Shown: in pieces, positions 18,024 through 26,753 of the stretch
Layout: each line of letters opens with the position of its first letter
How positions within the stretch are numbered: position 1 is the first letter of the stretch
Assembly (NCBI GenBank): GCA_022750195.1
Contig: JAKIWE010000001.1
Coordinates: 866,672 to 930,671, forward strand
DNA from: Thermoplasmata archaeon
GTDB taxonomy: Archaea; Thermoplasmatota; Thermoplasmata; Lutacidiplasmatales; UBA184
DNA: 64,000 bases
Reading direction: 5' to 3'
Position numbers and translations under genes: made by a program
The notes under the pieces: model-generated
Databases searched by the model: none
Seen by the model: only the letters and a program-made list of their open reading frames with translations
Told to the model about the DNA's origin: nothing

Positions 18024-18098
18024 CGGGCGTGGGGGGATTTGAACCCCCGACCGCCGGGTTAGGAACCCGGTGCCCTATCCAGACTAGGCTACACGCCC
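18024..18098 (-). tRNA. tRNA-Arg, anticodon CCT
   Basis: A complete cloverleaf on the minus strand. Acceptor stem GGGCGTG pairs perfectly with CACGCCC, with G as discriminator base. The D-arm is GCCT...GGGC, the anticodon stem CCGGG/CCCGG with loop TTCCTAA (anticodon CCT, reading AGG), the variable loop CGGTC, and the T-arm GGGGG-TTCAAAT-CCCCC. No intron is present and CCA is not encoded. A TATA-like GTGTAATGG lies roughly 30 nt before the 5' end. The 5' part of this gene and its promoter are copied at 21809-21943. Confidence 0.95.
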
Positions 18099-18205
18099 CG
18101 AGAATCGTGCCCTTTTCCGACCCATTACACTTGTGGACCTGGTCGCGCCTCTTCCGACCGAGACGCCGATCGACCGATCTCCACGCTACGCCACCGTAGG
18201 TCAAC
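18071..18205 (-). repeat. Source copy of a 135-bp duplication (tRNA-Arg 5' part plus upstream region)
   Basis: Matches 21809-21943 without gaps at a constant offset of 3738 bp, roughly 78-80 percent identical by eye. It covers the acceptor and D-arm of tRNA-Arg, the promoter, and about 105 bp further upstream, ending near CCACCGTAGGTC. The rest of the 18099-18397 interval shows no gene. Confidence 0.75.
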
Positions 18206-18397
18206 CCATTCGGCGGGTCCGGTCCTTCCCGGGAGGTCCCCCTTTTCGAGTCGATTCAAGGCGAGTCGCCTCGCGTACAGCGGATCGGACGCGCCCGACT
18301 CGACACGTCTCCGGGGCGAAGGAGGTGCGAATACTTCCGGAGTCGGTGCCAAATCGAGCTTCCCCTAGCGACAACAGGGCCGCTACAAGGTGCGCTG

Positions 18398-21397
18398 TCA
18401 ATCCACCGGGACTGGAGGGGACTTCCTTCGGCGACGGACGAGCACCGCCCCCACGATGCCTCCGAGCACGACCAGGCCGATGCCCCCGAGGAGAGCATAT
18501 CCCTCCAGCGGGGGCAGGCCGAGAAAAGTGGGGGCGTGGGTGGGCCCAGACATCGGCGAGAGCCGGAAGGTGATCGACACCGGCGGAGTGGCTCCCGCCA
18601 CATGCACCGACCCGCTGCTCGGGCTCGCGGCATGCCCAGCTACCAAGCTGACGTCGAACGGGAAGCTACCGTTCGCCTCGGAGAAACTGAGCGAGGGCGA
18701 GGTGGAAGTCAGCAGACTTCCGTTCAGGGTCACGCCCCAGGACGTCCGGGCGGGAAGCCCGGATTCCTCGAAGGTCACGACGTACTGACCTCGCTCGGAG
18801 GCTGCTGAGAAGTTAATGTCCTGGTGCACCGGGGCGCCATGCGCCGTCAGATTCCCGCGAGAGGGGGTGGCGGAGTATCCCGGAATCACGCCGATCACAT
18901 AGGGGTACGTTCCGTTAGGTACCGCCGCGAAGGAAACGGTGTCCGTCCCGCCATCGGTCGCACGGCTCGCCGGGAAGCCGTTGAAGCTCATCGACCACGA
19001 CTCTCCGGCGGGGAGCCCGGTTTCGTTGAACGAGACGGCATAGGTGACCTCCCGGAAGCTGATCGACACGGCGACGGGGCTCGCCCCTACGACGAAGGGT
19101 GAGGCGTAGATGGGCGCCCAGGTCTTGTTGGTCGTCGATGCCGAGAACGGGTACGTGCCGGCCGTGAGGGAGATCGATTGGGTCGCGCCCGTGCCGCTCG
19201 AGGCCCGGACCGACATCGCGGGCTCGCCGCTGATGTTCACGAACCATGTAGCGCTGCTCGGCAGCCCGGTCTCGGTGAAGGTGACCTCGAAGCTCGGAGG
19301 AGCGAGGGCCTGGGAGAGGATCGAGATCGTCCCTTGGAGGTAGTTGCTCACGTACGTGGTCCCGCTCCCGGCGTCGTACGCTACCCCGTCGGGGTTCCCC
19401 CCCACCCTGACCGTCGACGTCACGAGGTCCGTCATGTCCGAGATCACGCTGACCTTGTCGACCACGCCGGAGGTGACGAACAGCTCGCCCTGACCGGCCT
19501 CGTATGTGATGGTCTCCGGAACGCTTCCGACGGCGATAGTGGCGCCGACCGTGTTCGTCGCATCCGAGATCTCGCTGACGTTCCCGGAGTTGGAGTTCGC
19601 GACGAACACCTGGCCCTGCCCGCTGTCGTAGCTGACACCGAGGGGGTCCGCGCCGACCCCGACCGTCGCGACGACCGAGTCGGTCGAGTCCGAGATCACG
19701 CTGACGTTGGCGGAGCCGAAGTTCGTGACGAACAGCTCCCCCTTGCCTCCGTCGCAGGCGACCCCGATCGGCCCCGTTCCGACGGGAATCGTCCGGACCA
19801 CCGTGTTGGAGCTGTCGGAGATCACGCTCACATTGTTGGAGTCGAGATCCGCGACGACGACCTCTCCTCGCGCGGCATCGTACGCGACCCCTTCGGGGGC
19901 GGCCTGGACGGGGACGGTCGCCACGACCGTGTTCGTCGCGTCCGAAACGACCGAGACCGAGTTCGCCCCGTAGTTCGAGACGAAGACCTCGCTCTTGCCC
20001 GAATCGTAGACGACTGCGGTGGGTTCGATTCCGACCGGGATCGTCGCGACGACCTGCCGGGTCGTCGCAGAGACCACGTCCAACCGATTCGTCGAAGAGT
20101 CGGCGACGAAGAATTCCCGCAAGGCGCCATCGAACGCCACTCCGGTGGGGAGGTCCTCGAGCGCGATCGTGCCGACGATCGCATTCGTCGTATCCGAGAT
20201 GACGCCCACGGTGCTCGAACCGTGGTTCGCCACGACGACCTGCATATGCCCGAGGTCGTACGCTAACCCCGCTGGACCAGCGCCGATGCTGATGTTCCGG
20301 ACGACTACGTCACCGATCGTCGCGATCACACTCAGATTGTTGGTGAAGACGTGCGCGACGAAGACCTCCCCCTGATTCGGATCGAAGACGACGGCCCCCG
20401 GATACGGCGACACGGAGACCGTCGCGGCGATCTGGAAGTTCGTGTCGGAGATGACGCTCACGTTGCTCGAATTCGAGTTCGTGACGAAGACCTGGTTCGT
20501 CTGGCTCTCGTAGGCGACGCCCAGCGGCTCCGAGCCCACCGCGAAGGTCTTCAGGACCGTGTCCGATCCGGCCCCGATCACGCTCACATTGTCCGAGATC
20601 AGGTTCGCCACGAACACTTCGCCCTCCCCGGCATCGTAGGCGATCCCGTACGGGGCGGAGCCTACCGCGATGATCTTGACGACGGCGTTGGTCGAGTCCG
20701 AGATCACTTCGACCGTGTGGGTGTAGTACTGGGTCACGAAGACGGTCCCCTGGGCCGGGTCGTACGCGATCCCCCCCGGAGCGCTCGCCAGCGGGATGGT
20801 CGCCACGACCGTGTCCGTCGTGTCCGAGATGACGCTCACGCTCGCGTTTTCGTAATTCGAGACGTAGACCTCCCCCCGCCCGCTATCGTAGGCGAGCGCG
20901 ATCGGAGAGGTCCTGACCGCCACGGTCGCGACGACCACCTGCGAGGTGTCGTTGATCACGCTGACATTGCCCGAGCCCATGTCGGCCACGAAGAACTCCC
21001 CCTTCCCGCGGTCGTACGCCACAGCCGCCGGCCCCTGGCCGTGACCCGCGAGGAAGTTCCCCGCTTGCAGAGTGTCGTTCAGCAGGACTAGAGTGTCGTT
21101 CACAACGGGGGCCGGCAGGACGGTCGGGACCCGGAGGCCGTTCCCGGCGACCCCCCGAACCGCGGGCTGGGAGCGAAGCTCAGCGTGACGGACTCCGGAG
21201 GCGACGGGATCATGGAACGAGGCTCGGGCGGTCGCGTTCCCAGGTTCCACCCAGCTCGACGACGGGCCCGAATGCCCGGTGGGTGCGACGAGGGCGAAGC
21301 CGAATCCGGAAACCGTGACGAGCAAGCACCCGAGGAATGCGGTCGATCGCGCGGGCAGCCGCCTGACTCCGACCCCGGGAAGTCTGAGCCCCTCCAT
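18398..21397 (-). CDS. Surface protein: 14 YVTN-type propeller repeats, GLP-type domains, C-terminal anchor
   Basis: A 999-residue predicted cell-surface protein. ATG 21397 gives a signal-type segment (STAFLGCLLVTVSGFGFALVA); the track's GTG 21484 adds 29 residues. Residues about 110-710 contain 14 repeats of about 42 residues with the pattern P.GVAYD...GEVFVAN...NVSVISD.TN.VVATI, enough for two seven-bladed propellers of the YVTN/surface-layer type. Then follow three domains of about 85-90 residues starting VTFTETGLPSSATWFV, VSFNETGLPAGESWSM and VTFEESGLPARTSWGV. A transmembrane helix (YALLGGIGLVVLGGIVGAVLV) and RRRRK close the protein. The same GLP-type domain ends the thermopsin at 26754-29288. 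A CCTTAAGG lies about 35 nt before the ATG. Confidence 0.88.
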   Translation of the reverse strand: MEGLRLPGVGVRRLPARSTAFLGCLLVTVSGFGFALVAPTGHSGPSSSWVEPGNATARASFHDPVASGVRHAELRSQPAVRGVAGNGLRVPTVLPAPVVNDTLVLLNDTLQAGNFLAGHGQGPAAVAYDRGKGEFFVADMGSGNVSVINDTSQVVVATVAVRTSPIALAYDSGRGEVYVSNYENASVSVISDTTDTVVATIPLASAPGGIAYDPAQGTVFVTQYYTHTVEVISDSTNAVVKIIAVGSAPYGIAYDAGEGEVFVANLISDNVSVIGAGSDTVLKTFAVGSEPLGVAYESQTNQVFVTNSNSSNVSVISDTNFQIAATVSVSPYPGAVVFDPNQGEVFVAHVFTNNLSVIATIGDVVVRNISIGAGPAGLAYDLGHMQVVVANHGSSTVGVISDTTNAIVGTIALEDLPTGVAFDGALREFFVADSSTNRLDVVSATTRQVVATIPVGIEPTAVVYDSGKSEVFVSNYGANSVSVVSDATNTVVATVPVQAAPEGVAYDAARGEVVVADLDSNNVSVISDSSNTVVRTIPVGTGPIGVACDGGKGELFVTNFGSANVSVISDSTDSVVATVGVGADPLGVSYDSGQGQVFVANSNSGNVSEISDATNTVGATIAVGSVPETITYEAGQGELFVTSGVVDKVSVISDMTDLVTSTVRVGGNPDGVAYDAGSGTTYVSNYLQGTISILSQALAPPSFEVTFTETGLPSSATWFVNISGEPAMSVRASSGTGATQSISLTAGTYPFSASTTNKTWAPIYASPFVVGASPVAVSISFREVTYAVSFNETGLPAGESWSMSFNGFPASRATDGGTDTVSFAAVPNGTYPYVIGVIPGYSATPSRGNLTAHGAPVHQDINFSAASERGQYVVTFEESGLPARTSWGVTLNGSLLTSTSPSLSFSEANGSFPFDVSLVAGHAASPSSGSVHVAGATPPVSITFRLSPMSGPTHAPTFLGLPPLEGYALLGGIGLVVLGGIVGAVLVRRRRKSPPVPVD

Positions 21398-21678
21398 TGC
21401 CCGCCGGGTTCGGCAGGGGGGTCCGCGCCTTAAGGAGGCGGATTTCGGTGGGCCGGGGCGAGTGCTCCGGCTCGAACGGGGCACGGTTGGGCCCCGCCGA
21501 CTCCCCGCCGAGTGGGGCCTTGGTCCTCCCTCCGAGGGCGGCCGCCTTGGCGCCCGGGTCGATGGACGGGGACCGGATCTGGAGCGAGTCTGGGAGGGTG
21601 GAGGCCCCTCATTCGGCTCGAGGCAGGCCGACCGCCGTAGCCCGAGGAATCCTCCTACCTGAACCCGATACGTGTGGA

Positions 21679-21706
21679 GAGCCCGGGGAGGGCCGGACCC
21701 TCTGAA
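21679..21706. repeat. 28-bp GC-rich motif, copy 1 (tRNA T-arm-like)
   Basis: GAGCCCGGGGAGGGCCGGAC followed by CCTCTGAA. It matches 37531-37558 at 24 of 28 positions. On the minus strand it resembles a tRNA T-arm plus acceptor end, but the loop TCCGGCC lacks the invariant T55 and A58, so it is not a working tRNA 3' end. Confidence 0.5.
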
Positions 21707-21808
21707 GCGCTTAGAGCGCCCAAGCGGCGGAGGGTCGAGAGCCGTACGTCGGTGTCGCGTCTCCCGTCAGCGCTTCCGGGTGAAAACGGGAGGAGTTGGG
21801 AGGTGGGT

Positions 21809-21943
21809 TGCCCAACCCAGACGAGGCTACACGCCCCGAGAATCGTCTCCCTTTCCAGCGCATTACCCTTGTGGACCCGGTCCCGCCTACGCAGACCGAG
21901 AGGCCAATCGACTGATCTCTACCCTCCGTCACCGTAGGTCGAC
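21809..21943 (-). pseudogene. Truncated tRNA-Arg copy with its promoter
   Basis: Copy of 18071-18205. On the minus strand the acceptor strand GGGCGTG, TA and D-arm GCCTCGTCTGGGTTGGGCA are kept, and so is the TATA-like GGTAATG upstream. After position 26 of the tRNA the similarity stops: there is no anticodon arm, T-arm or CACGCCC. The retained promoter means a non-tRNA transcript could still be made here, but that is speculation. Confidence 0.7.
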
Positions 21944-22074
21944 ACTTTCGGAACTTCGGGAACTGCGACTACCCTCGACTTTTCGACACGGCCCGTGCCA
22001 GCTCCGGCGGATAGTTCATCACCACGATTCTGCCGACTGGGACGGCTTATTGCTCGCGCAGCGATGATGAGACC

Positions 22075-22728
22075 ATGGAGGATCGGAGTTCGGGTGGGGT
22101 TCGAGCGCCCCGAGCCGTGTGGAGGAGTCGTCTCCTCGCGGGCAGCGTTGGGGTGGTCATCGCGATCCTGTTCCTTACGTCGGCTGCGCATGCGTCCGTG
22201 TTCAGCCCTGCCGTCTTGTTCGGCAAACCTCAATCGGGCCCGTTGAGCCCCCCCCAGACCAGCTCCTCCGGACCCCACTTCAGCGCCACAACGTGCACGG
22301 CCAAGGTGTCGAACGCAACTCTGACGCAAGGGATCGTTCATCTGTACGAGGGGAACGGCAACACCTCGGGATCTGGGTCCGGGCTCATCAACCAAGGCCC
22401 GCCCGGCGTAGGCGCCTATCCGCGCGAGTCGGTCGCCGTACTGAACGTGGTCAACGGATGGTTGGCAGTCTGCGAGAGCCCCGCGTATTACGCTCTGGTC
22501 CATCAGTGGGGCGACCCGAGCTTCCCGTGGAATGCGCTAGCCCAGAACAGCTCGGGCATCTACGAGTACGTCATCGCCGTGAATTGGCAAGCACCGGCAA
22601 CCTCGTGCCCAGCGAACTCGAACTCCGGCGCACCGTGCATGGGAAGCGCCGAGTGGCTGATCAATGTCGCCTCTGGAATGGTTTCCGGCCCGAAAACCTG
22701 GTACTGGGCGATCCAGCCCGCCCTCTGA
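22075..22728 (+). CDS. Secreted protein of unknown function
   Basis: A 217-residue protein with a basic start and signal-type segment (RLLAGSVGVVIAILFLTSAAHA, residues about 20-41). A compact extracellular domain follows, rich in Asn, Ser, Gly and Trp, with four Cys residues (TTCTAKV, AVCESP, ATSCPAN, GAPCMG) that could form two disulfides. There is no C-terminal anchor, so it is probably released. ATG 22075 has a TATA-like CTTATTG at 22046-22052, about 26 nt upstream, consistent with a leaderless transcript. No family is recognised. Confidence 0.72.
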   Translation: MEDRSSGGVRAPRAVWRSRLLAGSVGVVIAILFLTSAAHASVFSPAVLFGKPQSGPLSPPQTSSSGPHFSATTCTAKVSNATLTQGIVHLYEGNGNTSGSGSGLINQGPPGVGAYPRESVAVLNVVNGWLAVCESPAYYALVHQWGDPSFPWNALAQNSSGIYEYVIAVNWQAPATSCPANSNSGAPCMGSAEWLINVASGMVSGPKTWYWAIQPAL

Positions 22729-23167
22729 AAACTACGAGGCGGGCCGGATCCCCGCCTAGCTGAGGCGGTCGGCCACCTCCAGGGTTCGGCCCGGAACAGG
22801 TCCTTACCCGGACGGCGGCCGCGGTCCGGAACGTGAGCCCTTGCTCTCCGGTGTCCGTTCATGCCTAGTCCGGTTCGTTCTGCGCTTTCTCGATGAACGA
22901 CGTTGAACCAGGATACACCCCCCCGTGCCGTTCGCAGCGGAGATGGAGCTCTCCAGAGAGACCTCCTGTCCCTCGCCCCTTTCGCGGCCCGCCGAACCGC
23001 CGACCCGAGCTGGTCTGCACGCGCCCCTCTCGGAGTTCGAAGGGTGCGGTTCGTGGCCGATCGGACCGTCGACTAGATTCAGAGGGCGCAAACGCTGGAC
23101 CATCACGAGCGCTGCCGATGGTCACCGAGGACCCGAGAGCTCCCGGCCGAGCCCTCCTCGCACCGAA
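22729..23167. other. Intergenic stretch, possible terminator hairpin only
   Basis: About 440 bases. Just after the secreted-protein stop there is a GC-rich inverted repeat (GGCGGG ... CCCGCC near 22739-22758) that could be an intrinsic termination or processing structure, though no T-run follows. I recognise nothing in the rest; the short ORFs overlap in all frames. Confidence 0.35.
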
Positions 23168-24220
23168 TCATCCCGAGCCGCGAGGCGGGAGCAACCGGTC
23201 GTACCGGTGATTTACCCAGGGCGAGATCGAGGTCACCGAGTCTTGAAGGATCTCGATGCCCTCGAGCGCGTCGCGCAATCGTGACATCGGCGGCTGGCGC
23301 TCCGCGTCGCGAGGGAAGCTGTGCGAGGATGGCCCGGCGGCCTGCCCAAGCGCCAGGATGATGAGACGACCCGACCCGGAGGCCATCAGCAGCGGAAACA
23401 CGCGTGAGGCCTGGGTAAGCGTCGCGAGCAAAGCACCCGCGGAATGTCCTTCCTTCAACGTCCCCGTGATGGCCACGAGCTGTCCGGCAGCTCGTCCTTG
23501 GTACGGCGGGATTCTCCCCGCGTCGAGGAGAACGCGGTGCCGAACGGTCCCGGCCTCGAGGAGTCGACGTTGCGACCACGGAAGTCCGAACGTTCCGATC
23601 ACGTGGCCCGGACGGCCCTCGGCTTCCGCTGCGAACGGGCGATGGACGAGCTCGAGGGCGGCCCAGCTCGTCCGTCGGGAGCTGGGACCCGGGTCGTTCT
23701 CGCCGGGCGGATTCCCTCCCAGTCCGCGAGGGTAGTCGGTGGTCCCCATCGCCCCTGCGACGTGGGACCACGCGCCCTCGTAGTCGAAATAGACCGGGAT
23801 GGATCCGCTCCGTGCGTCCGACACGACTCCGTACGACCAGCCGGCGAGACCGTTCTTGGTCGGCGAATCCACGAACTCGCGGGCCGCACGCTCGCTCTCC
23901 GCCCAAGCGACCCCCAACAGGAACTGAGGGCTGCTGGCGACCACTACGGCGGCGGGGTGGTCCGAGAGCATCTTGACGAACTCCCGGATCCGGTCCGCGA
24001 ACGGTCGAGCCGCCAGGAAGGCAACCCAGGGAAACCCGAACGCAACAGGATCCGGGACGTAGCGGTCGAGCACCCAGGACTCGGCGTAACAACGCCGACG
24101 GGCGGCGTGGTAGGTGGACCGGGGAAGGGCGATGCGTCGGAGCCGGTCGCGTTCGCCTTCGGGCACATCCGCCACCAACGCGGTGAGCACCCGTGCTTCC
24201 GCGTCGGTCAGCGACCGCAC
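23168..24220 (-). CDS. HTH-domain protein of unknown function
   Basis: A 350-residue soluble protein. The first 60 residues look like a winged or simple helix-turn-helix (LTDAEARVLTALVADVPEGE, then LRRIALPRSTYHAARRRCYA). The remainder is an alpha/beta region without a motif I recognise; it contains FLAARPFADRIREFVKMLS and a long C-terminal part with GSGRLIILALG. This suggests a transcription regulator with an uncharacterised effector domain. The start is GTG 24220, with GGGAGG about 9 nt upstream and a weak TATA-like GTGCTAAG about 30 nt upstream. It is divergent from the surface-protein gene at 24347. Confidence 0.65.
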   Translation of the reverse strand: MRSLTDAEARVLTALVADVPEGERDRLRRIALPRSTYHAARRRCYAESWVLDRYVPDPVAFGFPWVAFLAARPFADRIREFVKMLSDHPAAVVVASSPQFLLGVAWAESERAAREFVDSPTKNGLAGWSYGVVSDARSGSIPVYFDYEGAWSHVAGAMGTTDYPRGLGGNPPGENDPGPSSRRTSWAALELVHRPFAAEAEGRPGHVIGTFGLPWSQRRLLEAGTVRHRVLLDAGRIPPYQGRAAGQLVAITGTLKEGHSAGALLATLTQASRVFPLLMASGSGRLIILALGQAAGPSSHSFPRDAERQPPMSRLRDALEGIEILQDSVTSISPWVNHRYDRLLPPRGSG

Positions 24221-24346
24221 GTCCGTCGCCTCCCGGTGCCGCGACGGCTTAGCACGCTGTCCAACGATCCCAGGACCCCGTTGAACATGACCTTATGAAT
24301 CGTACTTTGACTCTTCTGTCTCAACGGAGGGAGCTTCGGCCCGACC

Positions 24347-25786
24347 ATGGGGACCCATCGAACGACGAGTTGGGCCACGGTGTTCGTCGCCACCGGCGCG
24401 ATGATCCTCCTCGGCGGACCCTTCTCGGCCCTGGCGGCCGCGGGGCCCTTGTCTCCGCCAAGCACCTCGAACGGAACCGTCCTCTGGGCGTACGGCGCTC
24501 AGGGAGGCTCCAACGTCTCCGGCGTGCACAACGGCACGATGGAATCCCGTAGTGTCTACTTCGGCTGGCACGTGATCCTGACGCAAACGAACCTCTCCGC
24601 GGCCACCTTCGAGCTCGAGATCGTCCGAACGATGGGGTTCACCGTCTACGCGACGTTCTGCAACCCGAACTGCGCCCATCCGATTCTCTACGCGAATCTC
24701 AGCGTGAAGGCGTGGGAACGGTCCGTCGGATTCGCCAACTTCACCACGACGGGCTCCGTCGAACTCAACGGCTCGGCGGTTCCGGCGCTCGCGATCGTCG
24801 ACGATCACGCCTCGGTCAACGGGAACGTGACGGAGTCGTTGACCGGGACCGTGCACCGCCTGATCGGGTCGAGCTCCACGGCGTCCGGCTACACCGCCGT
24901 GCACGACGCCGCGACGGTCTCGGTGGCGTTCTCCCCAGCGCTTGGCTTGATCCCGACCAACCTCTCTCCCCATCAGACCTGGTCGTCGACGAGCCACTAC
25001 GTCGCCACCGGCTCCTGGCTGGGCGGGTATCTCGTCGCGCGAACCGGCTTCAACGGGACGCCGGTCGGGGGGCAGAGGCTGTTCTCCGGGAGCGCGAACG
25101 GGTCCGGCAACCTCTCGGTCCAGGGTGCCTACGCGGGGAGCGAGCAGCTCAACGACGGGGCGCTGACCTCCGCCGTGCATCTCTCGATCACCGGACCGTT
25201 CGACCTTCGCGAGGGGATCCTTCTCGTCCCGCTCGGCGCGGACCTGTTCGGGGGGGCAGGCCACGACTGGAGCGGAGCCGAGTCGAGCGCCGAGACGGCG
25301 GACACCTCGGCGTTGGACCTGGCGCTCCACGGGGTCGGGCACTTCGGGCTCCTCGCGACGGCCACCGGCTACGCCGGGGCGGTCGCCAATCCGAATCAGC
25401 CGGGCTCGACGCCGTCGGTGACGCCGTCCGCGGCTCCGAGCGGCGTCCAGCTCCAGGGCCAGCCGGAGAGCGTCCAGTCGGCCCAGCAGAATTCCGACTG
25501 CCTTGTCACGTCGACCTGCCCGGGGAGCGGCCCACCGTCGGCCCTCGGCCGGGGCACGCTCGGCGGTCTCGTCGTCGCGTCCCTGCTCACCGCTGCCGTG
25601 GTCGGACTCGTCCTAACGATCGCCGCCCGGCGGAGGCCCGTTCGGCCACCGAAGCGACGGAGCGCGCCGGGCTATCCGGCCGGTGCCGCGGGACCTACCC
25701 CGGCCGCGCAGGCGACCTCCGCCGAGGCAGCTCCAGCAGTCGCCGAGACTCCCGATGCGGCCGATCCGTTAGACCACCTCTGGTAG
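24347..25786 (+). CDS. Secreted, C-terminally anchored surface protein
   Basis: A 479-residue protein with signal peptide (ATVFVATGAMILLGGPFSALAAAG), a large extracellular region rich in NxS/T sequons (for example SNVSG, TNLSA, GNVTES), a Pro/Ser linker with a Cys pair (DCLVTSTCPG), one C-terminal helix (GLVVASLLTAAVVGLVLTIAA) and a cytoplasmic tail that is basic then Pro/Ala-rich, ending DPLDHLW. No known domain is recognised. The start is ATG 24347; GGAGGGA lies 14 nt upstream and a TATA-like CTTATGAA at 24292-24299, so unlike many neighbours it seems to have a short leader. Confidence 0.78.
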   Translation: MGTHRTTSWATVFVATGAMILLGGPFSALAAAGPLSPPSTSNGTVLWAYGAQGGSNVSGVHNGTMESRSVYFGWHVILTQTNLSAATFELEIVRTMGFTVYATFCNPNCAHPILYANLSVKAWERSVGFANFTTTGSVELNGSAVPALAIVDDHASVNGNVTESLTGTVHRLIGSSSTASGYTAVHDAATVSVAFSPALGLIPTNLSPHQTWSSTSHYVATGSWLGGYLVARTGFNGTPVGGQRLFSGSANGSGNLSVQGAYAGSEQLNDGALTSAVHLSITGPFDLREGILLVPLGADLFGGAGHDWSGAESSAETADTSALDLALHGVGHFGLLATATGYAGAVANPNQPGSTPSVTPSAAPSGVQLQGQPESVQSAQQNSDCLVTSTCPGSGPPSALGRGTLGGLVVASLLTAAVVGLVLTIAARRRPVRPPKRRSAPGYPAGAAGPTPAAQATSAEAAPAVAETPDAADPLDHLW

Positions 25787-25932
25787 GCCGGCCCTGGGGC
25801 CTGCCACCGAGCATTCGAGGAGTGCAAGCCCCGGTTTCGACGTCGCCGTGGCCGGTCGGTCGGCGGTCCAGCGATGGAGTCACCCGACGAGCCTAGGGTC
25901 GCCCAGCGCCGCGCCGTGCGTCGCTCTACGTC

Positions 25933-26595
25933 TCACAGATACTGAGAATCAGCGTAACAGTACCATCGATTGTACTGTGGTATCCAGGTCGCCGGGCGCC
26001 CGCACCGAGGGCAGTTGGGGACCTGGGGAGCGTTGGAAGCGGGGGCGGGCGGCGGGGATGGAGGTGCGGCCATGGGGGCCGGGGCCGCCGCGGCCGGCCC
26101 GGGTGCGGCCGGGTACGGCGGGGTCCCATACGGGGAGGCCGCGTACGCCGGGGCCGAAGCCATCGGGCCAGGTGCGGCCGGCATGGGCACGACCCCGGCT
26201 CGTTGGACCTCTTCGAGCTTGACGTAGGCGATGAGGAGAAGGATGCCGACCAGGACGCCGAAGATCAGGGTGAGAATCGCCCAGATGACCATCCGCTCCC
26301 GCAGGCCGACGTACTGGCCTTGTTCGAACTGGGTGAGCATCGGCCCGAGCTGGAAGAAGGCGAGCAGATTGACGACGATCATGATGCCGTAGTACCCGAA
26401 CCCGACGAAGTACCCGGCCGAGTAGTACCCGAAGGTCGCGCTGAAGGCCGCTGCGGCGAGCGCGTTCAGTGCCAGCGCGACGATCCCGAGCACGGCGATG
26501 ACGAGCGCCAGGATACGGCCGACGCTGAGCAGGGACCGAACCAGCGAGACGTCCGGCGATCCCGCGTATGGGCTCCCGTACATCGGTGCTCCCAT
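25933..26595 (-). CDS. Membrane protein with proline-rich linker and C-terminal zinc ribbon
   Basis: A 220-residue protein. Residues about 20-125 hold three hydrophobic helices (LALVIAVLGIVALALNALAAAAF, YYGIMIVVNLLAFFQL, VIWAILTLIFGVLVGILLLIAY). These are followed by a Pro/Ala-rich flexible linker and a C-terminal zinc-ribbon half (CPRCGRPATWIPQYNRWYC) with two CxxC-like pairs. The layout, membrane part plus cytoplasmic zinc finger, is common in archaeal proteins of unknown role. ATG 26595 has a TATA-like GATATTAAT at 26629-26637 upstream, giving a leader of about 10 nt. Confidence 0.72.
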   Translation of the reverse strand: MGAPMYGSPYAGSPDVSLVRSLLSVGRILALVIAVLGIVALALNALAAAAFSATFGYYSAGYFVGFGYYGIMIVVNLLAFFQLGPMLTQFEQGQYVGLRERMVIWAILTLIFGVLVGILLLIAYVKLEEVQRAGVVPMPAAPGPMASAPAYAASPYGTPPYPAAPGPAAAAPAPMAAPPSPPPAPASNAPQVPNCPRCGRPATWIPQYNRWYCYADSQYL

Positions 26596-26753
26596 CGTGG
26601 CCCTCTCGAAGCACCGACCCTGGGCGTGCGATATTAATCCTTGGGCGGCGGGGTTTACGAGCTAGCCCGGGCGCCCGCCCGGGGTTGGTCGATCGAAAAG
26701 GTTCGCGGGGAGGGGCGCAGGCGCGCCTACCTCCCCGCAGTGAATTCGTTCGC

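Larger units (their letters stand above)
21398..22074. other. Intergenic region with duplicated tRNA fragment and GC-rich repeat
   Basis: About 680 bases between the YVTN gene and the next secreted protein. It holds the degenerate tRNA-Arg copy (21809-21943), a 28-bp GC-rich motif shared with the Sec61-beta scar (21679-21706), and a promoter-like CTTATTG at 22046-22052. The overlapping plus-strand ORFs of 87-131 codons read through the tRNA fragment and are not credible genes. Confidence 0.55.

Noticed and set aside
21809-21836. Possible second functional tRNA-Arg
   Set aside because: Only the acceptor strand and D-arm are present; no anticodon arm, T-arm or pairing 3' acceptor strand follows within a reasonable distance, even allowing an intron.
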